Assembly: GCA_031286555.1 (NCBI GenBank)
Contig: JAITUD010000008.1
Coordinates: 1-13,302 of the forward strand
Source of the DNA: Microbacterium sp.
GTDB lineage: Bacteria > Actinomycetota > Actinomycetes > Actinomycetales > Microbacteriaceae
DNA length: 13,302 bases
Direction of reading: 5' to 3'
The position numbers were made by a program, and so were the translations under genes. The first letter of the stretch is position 1, and every line of letters starts with the position of its first letter. Positions 7,056 to 13,302 of this stretch are shown in pieces. The notes beneath the pieces are model-generated. The model was not told the DNA's origin. It saw nothing but the letters and a program-made list of their open reading frames with translations, and ran no database searches.

Positions 7056-8134
7056 TTCGACGACACCTCACGCGCGAAGCGGTCGACCCACTCGTTGCGC
7101 GTCGGCACCAGCTCCGCAGGGTCCAGCGTCTGATAGCCCGCCTTGATCGGATCGTCGGCGATGTCGCCCACGACGGCGCGGATGTCGTCAGGGATCGTGG
7201 CGCCGGGGTTGACCGGCAGGTCACCGACGACCTTGGCGGACGCGGTCTGGGCCTCGACATCGAGCAGGTACTGGATGAACTTGTACGCCGCCTCGGTGTG
7301 GGCAGCCCCCTTGGGGATCATCACCCGGTTCGTCGCCATGTAGGCGCCCTCGGACGGCGCGGTCCAGGCGATCGGCTCGCCGGAGGCGACGAGATCGGTG
7401 GCGAACCCGTTGAGGGAGTCGGCCGCGACGATCTCGCCCTGGGTGATCAGGTTCGTGACCTCGGTGGACGAGCTGTAGAACTGCAGGATGTTCGGCGCCC
7501 AGCCGCCCATCACCTTGAAGGCGGTGTCGACGTCATACGGACCGTCGCCGTAGGTCTCGCCGACGCCACTGATCGTCAGCTGACCGGCGGTTACTGCGAT
7601 GTCGGGGAGCGCGAGCTTGCCTTTGAACTTCTTCTCGCCGTACAGGTCCCAGTCGGATGCCTGCTTCTGGTCGAGCTCGTCGGTGCGGTAGAGCGTGCCG
7701 TTCAGCTGATAGCTGTAAGCCGGGCCGTCATAGGCGTCTTCCTTGGCGAAGTCGGCGATCTCGCCCAGCGCCGGCACCTTGGCGGCGTCGACCTTCTGGA
7801 ACAGGTCGTCCTTCTGCCCGAGCGCGGCGTAGAAGTCGCTGATGAGCATCACGTCGACGCCGGGATCCCTGCCGTCGGCGAGCTGGAGCTTGGAGATGCG
7901 ATCGGCGTTCGAGCCGGTGTCCACCTCGACCTTGATCCCGGTCTTCTTGGTGAAGGGGTCGATGACTGCCTCCTGCAGCTGCTCGACGCCGAACGGGAAG
8001 GTGCTCAGGATGAGCGTGTCGGAATCGCCATCGGAGCTCGACCCGGAGTCGGCGGAAGAGCATCCGGCGATGACGAGTGCGGAGGCGGCCACGCCGGCGA
8101 TGAGCGCGGCGGTGCGGAGTCTGCGGTGCTGCAT
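7052..8134 (-). CDS. ABC transporter solute-binding lipoprotein, PotD-like
   Basis: A 360-residue extracytoplasmic binding protein. Residues 1-24 form a lipoprotein signal peptide: a basic start, a hydrophobic stretch and the lipobox VIAG before Cys25, the expected lipidated residue. A Ser/Asp-rich linker follows. The mature part resembles the spermidine/putrescine- and iron/thiamine-type binding proteins, for instance in the late segment MIPKGAAHTEAAYKFIQYLL. ATG 8134 is preceded by GAAAGGA about ten bases upstream. A 39-base gap separates it from the ATPase gene, the only non-overlapping junction in the operon. The ligand cannot be assigned from the sequence. Polyamines are the default family guess, but the co-transcribed deaminase-like gene argues for an aminated heterocycle or nucleoside-like compound. 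Confidence 0.9.
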   Translation of the reverse strand: MQHRRLRTAALIAGVAASALVIAGCSSADSGSSSDGDSDTLILSTFPFGVEQLQEAVIDPFTKKTGIKVEVDTGSNADRISKLQLADGRDPGVDVMLISDFYAALGQKDDLFQKVDAAKVPALGEIADFAKEDAYDGPAYSYQLNGTLYRTDELDQKQASDWDLYGEKKFKGKLALPDIAVTAGQLTISGVGETYGDGPYDVDTAFKVMGGWAPNILQFYSSSTEVTNLITQGEIVAADSLNGFATDLVASGEPIAWTAPSEGAYMATNRVMIPKGAAHTEAAYKFIQYLLDVEAQTASAKVVGDLPVNPGATIPDDIRAVVGDIADDPIKAGYQTLDPAELVPTRNEWVDRFAREVSSK

Positions 8135-8173
8135 GGGGATGGGATCCTTTCGGGAGTCGTGAGTGGGTGATCG

Positions 8174-9172
8174 TCAGTCGGTGAGGGCCACGAGATGGCG
8201 GGAGGAGGCGGCGACCGTCACGGCGTCTCCCGGTGCGAGTCGCGGCGCGCCGTCGGCGCGCACATCGGAGCGCAGGGTGATGGCACCTGTCAGGTCCTGC
8301 GTCTCGACCGTGATGAGCAGATCGACGCCGCGGTAGGCCACGTCGCGCACCGTGCCGGGCAGCGACAGGCCGCCGTCGGATGCCTGCGCCGCGCCGGGGG
8401 TGACGACGACGTGCTCGGGGCGCACCGTCAGCAGTCCGTCATTCGTCTGCACGAAGTTCTCATAGCCGAGGAAGTCCGCGACGAAGCGATTGGCCGGGGA
8501 GCCGAAGACGTCGGCGGGCGCTCCCTGCTGCATGATCCTGCCGGAGCGCATCAGCACCATCTCGTCGCTCATCTCGAGCGCCTCGTCCTGATCATGGGTG
8601 ACCAGGACGACGGTGAGCCCCGTCTCATGCTGGATGCGGCGGATCTCGGCGCGCATCTGCACGCGCAGCCGTGCGTCGAGGTTGGACAGCGGCTCGTCGA
8701 GCAGAAGCAGCTTGGGGCGGATGGCGATCGCCCGGGCCAGCGCGACGCGCTGCTGCTGACCGCCGGAGAGCGCCCTCGGCTTCCTTGCGGCGAGGTGGCC
8801 CAGCCCGACCAGGTCGAGGCTCTCGGCCACTCGAGCGTTCCGGTCTGCCTTCGACACCCCGCGCAGCTTGAGGCCGTAGGCGACGTTGTCGGCGACGGTC
8901 ATGTGCGGGAACAGCGCATAGGACTGGAACACCCTGCCCCGTCCGCGCTTCTCCGGCGGCGTGGTCGTGGCATCCGCCCCGTCGATGAGGATGGTGCCGC
9001 TGGTCGGGCGGGTGTAGCCCGCCAGCATCCGGAGCGACGTGGTCTTCCCGCATCCCGACGGACCGAGCAGCGTGGTCAGCTTGCCGGCCGGGATGTCGAG
9101 ATCGATGGCGTCGACGGCGGTGAAGTCGCCGAAGACCTGGGTGACGGACCTGAACTGTGCTGCAGCGTTCAC
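8174..9172 (-). CDS. ABC transporter ATP-binding protein, PotA-like with C-terminal TOBE region
   Basis: A 332-residue ATPase that energises the importer. Seen: Walker A GPSGCGKTT (37-45), Q-loop at Q83 in VFQSYALFPHM, ABC signature LSGGQ (135-139), Walker B LLLLDEP (155-161), D-loop NLDA (164-167) and switch His193 in VTHDQ. The C-terminal third (about 245-332) looks like a TOBE-type beta region as in PotA, FbpC and MalK. The GTG start at 9172 overlaps the upstream permease stop by four bases (GTGA) and has GGAGGA at a suitable distance. A longer open frame to 9826 lies inside the permease gene in another frame and is not real. All catalytic motifs are intact. Confidence 0.95.
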   Translation of the reverse strand: MNAAAQFRSVTQVFGDFTAVDAIDLDIPAGKLTTLLGPSGCGKTTSLRMLAGYTRPTSGTILIDGADATTTPPEKRGRGRVFQSYALFPHMTVADNVAYGLKLRGVSKADRNARVAESLDLVGLGHLAARKPRALSGGQQQRVALARAIAIRPKLLLLDEPLSNLDARLRVQMRAEIRRIQHETGLTVVLVTHDQDEALEMSDEMVLMRSGRIMQQGAPADVFGSPANRFVADFLGYENFVQTNDGLLTVRPEHVVVTPGAAQASDGGLSLPGTVRDVAYRGVDLLITVETQDLTGAITLRSDVRADGAPRLAPGDAVTVAASSRHLVALTD

Positions 9173-9966
9173 CGGTTGATTCCTCCGAAGATCTTGGCGA
9201 AGCCGACCGTCTTCTCGGCGATGACGGCGATGACGACTGTGGCGGCGAGGATGAGGGTCGAGGCGGCGGCGACCATGGGGTCGTAGCTCTGCTGCACGTA
9301 GTCGAGCATCGTGACCGGCAGCGTCTGAGTGGTGCGACTCTGCAGCAGGAGCGAGAGCGGCACGTTGTTGAACGAGGTGATGAAGCTGAGGAGCGCGGCG
9401 GAGAAGATGCCGGGGCGCAGGATCGGGAGCGTGATCGTCCAGAAGGTGCGCCACGGCGAGGCGCCGAGACCGCGCGCCGCCTCCTCGATGAACGGATCGG
9501 CACCCGCGACGGCCGCCCCGGTCACGCGCACTGCATACGGCAGCAGCAGCGCGGTGTGCCCGATCAGCAGGACGAAGAAGTTGTCGATCCGCATCGTCAC
9601 GATGAGCTGCTGGTAGAGCGCGAGGCCGACGACGAGCTCGGGGACGATGAGCGGAGAGAGGAAGAGGCCCTCGACGAACCCCTTCCCCGGCAGCTTGCCG
9701 CGGTGGATCGCCAGCGTGGCCGGCACGCCGACCAGCAGCGCGAGGAACGTGGAGATGAGGGCGATCTGGATGCTGGTGACCAGCGAGCCGACGAAGGGCT
9801 GGTAAGTCAGCGCGGCGTCGAACCACTGCAGCGAGAACCCCTGCGGCGGGAACTTCAGGGTCTTCCCGCCGGTGAAGGCGACCGCGACGACGAACATGAT
9901 CGGAACGATCATCACGATGTAGCCGGCGACCGCGAAGGCCGTGGCGACAGGACGGCTGTTCTTCAC
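9169..9966 (-). CDS. ABC transporter permease, PotC-like
   Basis: A 265-residue inner-membrane permease. Hydrophobic segments lie around residues 8-31, 60-87, 100-122, 130-155, 182-205 and 232-252, the six-helix pattern of this family. The cytoplasmic EAA coupling loop reads EEAARGLGASPWRTFWTITL (161-180), the contact site for the ATPase. The GTG start at 9966 overlaps the preceding permease stop (GTGA) and is preceded by GGGAG seven bases upstream. In-frame sequence continues upstream to 10830, but it lies within the other permease gene and does not resemble a permease. It forms the membrane channel with the PotB-like subunit. Confidence 0.93.
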   Translation of the reverse strand: MKNSRPVATAFAVAGYIVMIVPIMFVVAVAFTGGKTLKFPPQGFSLQWFDAALTYQPFVGSLVTSIQIALISTFLALLVGVPATLAIHRGKLPGKGFVEGLFLSPLIVPELVVGLALYQQLIVTMRIDNFFVLLIGHTALLLPYAVRVTGAAVAGADPFIEEAARGLGASPWRTFWTITLPILRPGIFSAALLSFITSFNNVPLSLLLQSRTTQTLPVTMLDYVQQSYDPMVAAASTLILAATVVIAVIAEKTVGFAKIFGGINR

Positions 9967-10787
9967 GACGTTGCTCCCTTCCTGCCGATGGCGGACGACA
10001 CCGCGGAGGCGGCGAAGACGAGGACCGTCATGATCAGAGCGGTCGCGGACGCCCCGGCCCAGTCGAGGGTGACGCTGGCGTAGTTGAACAGCTGCGTGGA
10101 CAGCACGCGGTTGGCCGATCCGCCCAGCAGGTACGGGGTGGTGTACGCAGTGACGGACCCGGCGAACACGAGCGTCGCCGCGACCACGATGCCCGGCAGC
10201 GACAGCGGCAGCACGACGTCCCAGAAGGTGCGGGTCTTGGAGGCGCCGAGGCCGCGGGCGGCGTCGTCGAGACCGGCATCGACCTGCGAGACCGCGGAGT
10301 AGCAGGTGATGATCGCCAGTGGCAGGAACAGCTGCGTGAGGCCGAGCACGACCGCGAACGGCGTGTACAGCAGCTGCGGGGCCTTGTCGATGAGGCCGAG
10401 TCCGGTGAGCAGCTGGCCGATCGCACCGTTGGAGCCGAGCACGACGAGCCAGCCGAAGGTGCGGACGACGTTGCTCAGCAGCAGGGGGAAGATCGCAAGG
10501 GCGAGGAGGATGCCCGACCAGCGCGACCCCGTGCGGGCCAGCAGGTATGCGATCGGGAATCCGAAGACGACGCAGACGACCGTGACGATGACGGCGAGCA
10601 GCAGAGTGCGACCGATGATGGCGAGCTCGTACGGGTCGACGAGCATCTCCCCCAGCCGCACGAAGATGTCGGATGTCTGGGTGCGCGGCGGTGCGAGCAG
10701 CATCGCCACCGAGGGCACGAGGAACCCGACAAGCAGGAACGCCAGGCCCGGCAGCAGCAACAACGTCGGTGTGAGTCTGCCCCTCAT
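9963..10787 (-). CDS. ABC transporter permease, PotB-like, first gene of importer-deaminase operon
   Basis: A 274-residue permease with hydrophobic segments around residues 8-32, 60-84, 92-118, 143-165, 198-218 and 247-266, and the EAA coupling loop DDAARGLGASKTRTFWDVVL (174-193). Three consecutive ATGs (10793, 10790, 10787) follow a GAGGAG ribosome-binding site. The first abuts that site, whereas the third sits six bases from it, so 10787 is chosen; the protein differs by only two Met residues. It is divergent from a LacI-family regulator, with near-palindromic sites in between. With the PotC-like subunit it forms the transmembrane heterodimer. Confidence 0.93.
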   Translation of the reverse strand: MRGRLTPTLLLLPGLAFLLVGFLVPSVAMLLAPPRTQTSDIFVRLGEMLVDPYELAIIGRTLLLAVIVTVVCVVFGFPIAYLLARTGSRWSGILLALAIFPLLLSNVVRTFGWLVVLGSNGAIGQLLTGLGLIDKAPQLLYTPFAVVLGLTQLFLPLAIITCYSAVSQVDAGLDDAARGLGASKTRTFWDVVLPLSLPGIVVAATLVFAGSVTAYTTPYLLGGSANRVLSTQLFNYASVTLDWAGASATALIMTVLVFAASAVSSAIGRKGATS

Positions 10788-10813
10788 CATCATCTCCTCT
10801 GATCGACTGCTCC

Positions 10814-10841
10814 AATGTACCCGGTTTCATTTCGATCGCAA
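10814..10841 (-). promoter_or_regulatory. Candidate promoter of the importer-deaminase operon
   Basis: On the minus strand TTGCGA (complement of 10836-10841) is followed after 16 bases by TACATT (complement of 10814-10819), which fits TAnnnT. The first ribosome-binding site lies about 16-20 bases further on. The near-palindromic site 10815-10830 covers the -10 element and half of the spacer, an arrangement expected for repression. Confidence 0.4.
10815..10830. promoter_or_regulatory. Candidate LacI-type operator, CCGG-centred
   Basis: ATGTACCCGGTTTCAT is a 16-base near-palindrome (six of eight base pairs match), with the central CG step usual for LacI-family operators. It overlaps the predicted -10 of the importer operon. 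It shares the core ATGTAMCCGGTT with the complement of a second site at 10890-10908. Confidence 0.5.
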
Positions 10842-10889
10842 CCCTTGGCTCAAATCTTTCTTTTCAAGCGCATGAATGCCGATTCGGGC

Positions 10890-10908
10890 ATGAAACAACC
10901 GGTTACAT
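10890..10908. promoter_or_regulatory. Second candidate LacI-type operator
   Basis: ATGAAACAACCGGTTACAT contains the perfect palindrome AACCGGTT (10897-10904). Read on the other strand it shares ATGTAMCCGGTT with the site at 10815-10830. It lies 39 bases before the ATG of the adjacent LacI-family gene, close upstream of a possible -10 (TATGCT, 10920-10925), so it could serve autoregulation or looping with the first site, whose centre is about 78 bases away. Confidence 0.45.
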
Positions 10909-10946
10909 CGGCATCGGGATATGCTGGGCCGAACCGAGGAGGGCAC

Positions 10947-11930
10947 ATGGTCACGATCGCCGATGTGGCGAAGCTCGCCGGCGTCTCGAAGGCGACGGCG
11001 TCGCGGGCGTTCTCACGCCCCGAGATCGTCTCCCCCGACACCGCCCTGCGGGTGCATTCCGCCGCGGAGAAGCTCGGCTTCGTCGCCAACAACGCCGCGC
11101 GCCTGCTCGCCGGCGGCAGGAGCGGCATTCTGGCGCTTGTGGTCCCCACGCTCGACAACAGCTACTTCGCGCCCATCATCGCCGGCGCGCAGTCCCGCGC
11201 GGATGCGGCGGGATACCAGCTCACAGTCGTGGTCCACCCTCTCGAGTCCGCCGCCGAGATCCCGTCCTTCGAGCGGCTGCGTCGGCAGGTCGACGGCCTG
11301 ATCGTGATCGCCCCCCGCGGCTCCGATGACTTCATCGAGTCGGCACTGGGCAGCACCCCGACGGTCCTCGTAGACCGGGAGATCGAGGGGACGCCATCGG
11401 TCATCGCCGATTCCGCCGCGGCTTTCGGGCGCCTGGTTCAGGGGTTGGCCGAGGCCGGACATCAGCGCATCGTGTACATCGGCGGGCCGGCCGGCTCCTG
11501 GCAGGACGGGCAGCGCACCCGGGCGGTGCAGGATGCCGCGGCATCCGCGGGCGTCAGGCTCGCGGTCGTCGGCCCGCACGCCTCCACGTTCGCGGCGGGC
11601 ATCGAGGCATCGGACGCGGTCCGTGCGGAGGACCCGAGCGCCGTGGTGCCGTATGCCACCGCACTCGGACTCGGCGTCCAGTTCGCCTATCTCTCCGCGG
11701 GCGACCAGCCGCCTCTGGTGAGCTCCGAGCGCGCGATCGTGCAGGCGCTCGGTCACGACGACGTCCCCGCGATCGATGCCGACGGACAGCAGCTGGGGTC
11801 CACGGCCGCTGAGATGCTCCTGACCCGGATCTCGACGCCCGACGCCCCTCCCGAGCGGAAGCGGCTGGATGTGGAACTGGAGCTCGGGGGCCTCCGGGAC
11901 CTCACCGGTTCGGACATCGGAACCCGCTGA
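10947..11930 (+). CDS. LacI-family transcriptional regulator of the importer-deaminase operon
   Basis: A 327-residue regulator. The N-terminal helix-turn-helix reads VTIADVAKLAGVSKATASRA (2-21), and the hinge region NNAARLLAGGRS is at 48-59. The effector-binding domain follows (ILALVVPTLDNSYFAPIIAG, the IVYIGGP block and a late AVVPYATALGLG segment). The segment where many LacI proteins read VFAxND differs here, so the effector pocket is divergent. ATG 10947 is chosen because GAGGAGGG lies four bases upstream and the HTH then begins at residue 2; the in-frame ATG at 10815 would add 44 residues and lie in the operator region. Divergent orientation and shared CCGG sites imply control of the importer operon. 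LacI-family effectors are commonly sugars, nucleosides or purines. The GNAT gene follows 21 bases later. Confidence 0.93.
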   Translation: MVTIADVAKLAGVSKATASRAFSRPEIVSPDTALRVHSAAEKLGFVANNAARLLAGGRSGILALVVPTLDNSYFAPIIAGAQSRADAAGYQLTVVVHPLESAAEIPSFERLRRQVDGLIVIAPRGSDDFIESALGSTPTVLVDREIEGTPSVIADSAAAFGRLVQGLAEAGHQRIVYIGGPAGSWQDGQRTRAVQDAAASAGVRLAVVGPHASTFAAGIEASDAVRAEDPSAVVPYATALGLGVQFAYLSAGDQPPLVSSERAIVQALGHDDVPAIDADGQQLGSTAAEMLLTRISTPDAPPERKRLDVELELGGLRDLTGSDIGTR

Positions 11931-11939
11931 CGGCCCGCA

Positions 11940-11945
11940 TAGGAT
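11940..11945 (+). promoter_or_regulatory. Possible -10 element for the GNAT gene
   Basis: TAGGAT lies six bases before the GTG at 11952 and matches the actinobacterial TAnnnT -10, which would give a leaderless transcript. The same bases (AGGAT) could instead be a weak ribosome-binding site on a read-through transcript from the LacI-family gene. No convincing -35 was found. Confidence 0.3.
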
Positions 11946-11951
11946 GGCGAA

Positions 11952-12473
11952 GTGCTGATCCGCCCCGCGACTCCCGACGACGCGCGCGGCATCGCGGTGG
12001 TGCATATACGGTCCTGGCAGGCGGCGTACCGCGGGCTGATGCCGCAGCCGGTGCTCGACGACCTGACCGTGACGGGGAGCGAGAAGCGCTGGCGCAGCAA
12101 CCTGCAGCCGCACCGTCGCGGCGACGGGCCGCGCTCGCGCACGCTCGTCGCCGAGGTCGACGGGCGCATCCTGGGGTGGGCGTCGTTCGGCGATCCGCGT
12201 GAGGACGAGATCGCGGATGCCGGGGAGCTGTGGGGCATCTACGCGCATCCTGACGCCTACGGGGCCGGAGTCGGACATGCGCTGATCGCCGCCGTCGAGC
12301 AGGCGCTGCAGGCTGACGGGCATCCGGTCGCGTACCTGTGGGTGCTGGACGGCAACGAGCGCGCCGCGACCTTCTACGAGCGGCACGGCTGGTTGGCCGA
12401 CGGCGCGACGAAGGTCGAGGAGCGCCCGCATCTGCGCCTCTTCGAGCGCCGCCGCGTCAAGCAGCTCGGGTGA
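11952..12473 (+). CDS. GNAT-family N-acetyltransferase
   Basis: A 173-residue acetyltransferase expected to move an acetyl group from acetyl-CoA to an amine. The start MLIRPATPDDARGIAVVHIRSW and the following WQAAYRGLM block are typical of a common bacterial GNAT subgroup. The acetyl-CoA pyrophosphate loop is seen as HPDAYGAGVGHAL (99-111), and the C-terminal NERAATFYERHGW (135-147) is the usual beta-bulge/helix motif. Start GTG 11952. Substrate unknown; members of this subgroup include protein, antibiotic and small-molecule acetylators. Proximity to the LacI-family gene (21 bases) may mean read-through rather than shared function. Confidence 0.9.
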   Translation: MLIRPATPDDARGIAVVHIRSWQAAYRGLMPQPVLDDLTVTGSEKRWRSNLQPHRRGDGPRSRTLVAEVDGRILGWASFGDPREDEIADAGELWGIYAHPDAYGAGVGHALIAAVEQALQADGHPVAYLWVLDGNERAATFYERHGWLADGATKVEERPHLRLFERRRVKQLG

Positions 12474-12488
12474 GCGACAGCGAGACCG

Positions 12489-13302
12489 TCAGGGGGCGAC
12501 GGGCACGGCGTCAGCGGTCCGGATCGGGTACAGCCAGAAGCACAGCCATGCCAGGGCGGTGAAGCCGAGCGGCACGACCGCCAGCATGATGCGGACGGCG
12601 CCGTCGACCGCGGCGGGCTGCGCATCGCCCAGAGACGCGTCGAAGCCAGAGGCGGTCAGCACCCACGCGGCCACGATCGCCTGCAGCACCACCGACCCGC
12701 GCACCACGAAGCCGTTCACGCCGAAGTACACGCCCTCGCGCTGATGCCCGGTGCGGGCCGCATCGTCGTCGATGATCTGGGCGAGCATGATCTCGAGCAG
12801 CTGCAGCAGGCCGCCCACGCCGACGCCGACGGCGAGGCCCACGAGCGCCGCCCCGAGCACCGATGCCGGCCACAGGAAGCACAGCACCGCGATTCCGAAG
12901 ATCGCGACGCCCACGAGCACCGCGGTGCGCGGCGAGGTGCGCCGCACGAAGGCACTCCACCCGATGATCGAGGGGATCGCCGCGGCGAAGATCGCCCCGA
13001 GCAGGATGCTGGCGTCGCCCTCGGCCGCGTGCAGCGAGTACCGCACGTAGAACGGGATCGCCGCGATGATGATCGCCACCGAGGTCTGCACCATCAGCGA
13101 GCCGAGCACGTAGGGCACGAACGCCCTGTTCGCGAAGGTGTACTTCAGCTGCTCGCGCCAGGACATCTCGTCACCGGCGTCCGCCGAAGGAGCGGAGCGC
13201 TCCACCATGCCCCCGGCGAACGACCACGCCAGCACGCCGAGGCACACCACGCCGAGGATGAGCGCCATCGCGGGCCAGCCCAGCGAACCGTATATCGTCG
13301 GC
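12489..13302 (-). CDS. GPH/MFS-type sugar-cation symporter, C-terminal part
   Basis: The frame stays open to the window edge, so the N-terminal part is missing; 270 residues plus stop are visible. Several hydrophobic segments suggest roughly six to seven membrane helices. A loop reading AARTGHQREGVYFGVNGFVV matches the (R)-x-G-x-x-REG-x-(Y/F)-x-G segment of the glycoside-pentoside-hexuronide symporter family (MelB-like, MFS_2). The ATG at 13268 is internal, because translation reads through it in frame as TIYGSLGWPAMALILGV. The substrate, a sugar or glycoside, cannot be assigned. It converges with the GNAT gene with 15 bases between stops and no hairpin seen. Confidence 0.85.
   Translation of the reverse strand, partial: PTIYGSLGWPAMALILGVVCLGVLAWSFAGGMVERSAPSADAGDEMSWREQLKYTFANRAFVPYVLGSLMVQTSVAIIIAAIPFYVRYSLHAAEGDASILLGAIFAAAIPSIIGWSAFVRRTSPRTAVLVGVAIFGIAVLCFLWPASVLGAALVGLAVGVGVGGLLQLLEIMLAQIIDDDAARTGHQREGVYFGVNGFVVRGSVVLQAIVAAWVLTASGFDASLGDAQPAAVDGAVRIMLAVVPLGFTALAWLCFWLYPIRTADAVPVAP

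Noticed and set aside
10845..10875. A locally AT-rich stretch that could be a small RNA or foreign DNA
   Set aside because: It lies inside the divergent promoter region, where lower GC is expected, and shows no hairpin-terminator signature of a small RNA.
11013..12431. A 472-residue minus-strand frame opposite the LacI-family and GNAT genes
   Set aside because: It is a composition-driven frame antisense to two recognisable genes, with no recognisable domain or ribosome-binding site.
12474..12488. Terminator between the convergent GNAT and symporter genes
   Set aside because: The 15-base gap and its flanks show no convincing hairpin.

Overview
The window reads as a chromosomal segment of a high-GC actinobacterium, most likely Microbacteriaceae (Microbacterium-like). 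The evidence is the very GC-rich third codon positions, GTG starts, stop/start overlaps, actinobacterial-type protein sequences, and dense use of the hexamer GGATGC/GCATCC. I see no rRNA, tRNA, CRISPR array, insertion sequence or phage gene. It looks like a carbohydrate and nucleoside catabolism region made of small operons, each next to its own regulator.

Left part (1-2376, + strand): the 3' end of a DUF2264 protein gene, a zinc-type alcohol dehydrogenase (start 971) and a small deazaflavin (F420)-type nitroreductase-family protein (start 1996), closely spaced and probably co-transcribed. A LacI-family regulator (2397-3368, - strand) converges on them and is divergent from a galT-galK operon (3519-5860, + strand). 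The regulator/galT intergenic region carries a large imperfect inverted repeat with four TGCACGRC half-sites, a strong operator candidate. galE and a galactose transporter are not in the window. A 15-bp perfect-stem hairpin (5892-5930) ends this half.

Central part (10787 down to 5949, - strand): a five-gene operon, transcribed as permease, permease, ATPase, solute-binding lipoprotein, adenosine-deaminase-like hydrolase. The importer is of the polyamine (PotABCD)-like type. Three of the four junctions are 4-base GTGA stop/start overlaps. The deaminase keeps the core metal and catalytic residues of the family but has changed positions where adenosine deaminases bind the ribose and purine, so its substrate is uncertain. 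A divergent LacI-family regulator (10947-11930, + strand) and CCGG-centred near-palindromes, one over a predicted promoter, suggest substrate-induced control. This transporter plus deaminase plus LacI unit is the best candidate here for an undescribed catabolic system; the substrate is not readable from the sequence.

Right part: a GNAT acetyltransferase (11952-12473, + strand) and the C-terminal part of a GPH/MFS-type sugar-cation symporter (12489 to the window edge, - strand), converging with only 15 bases between them.
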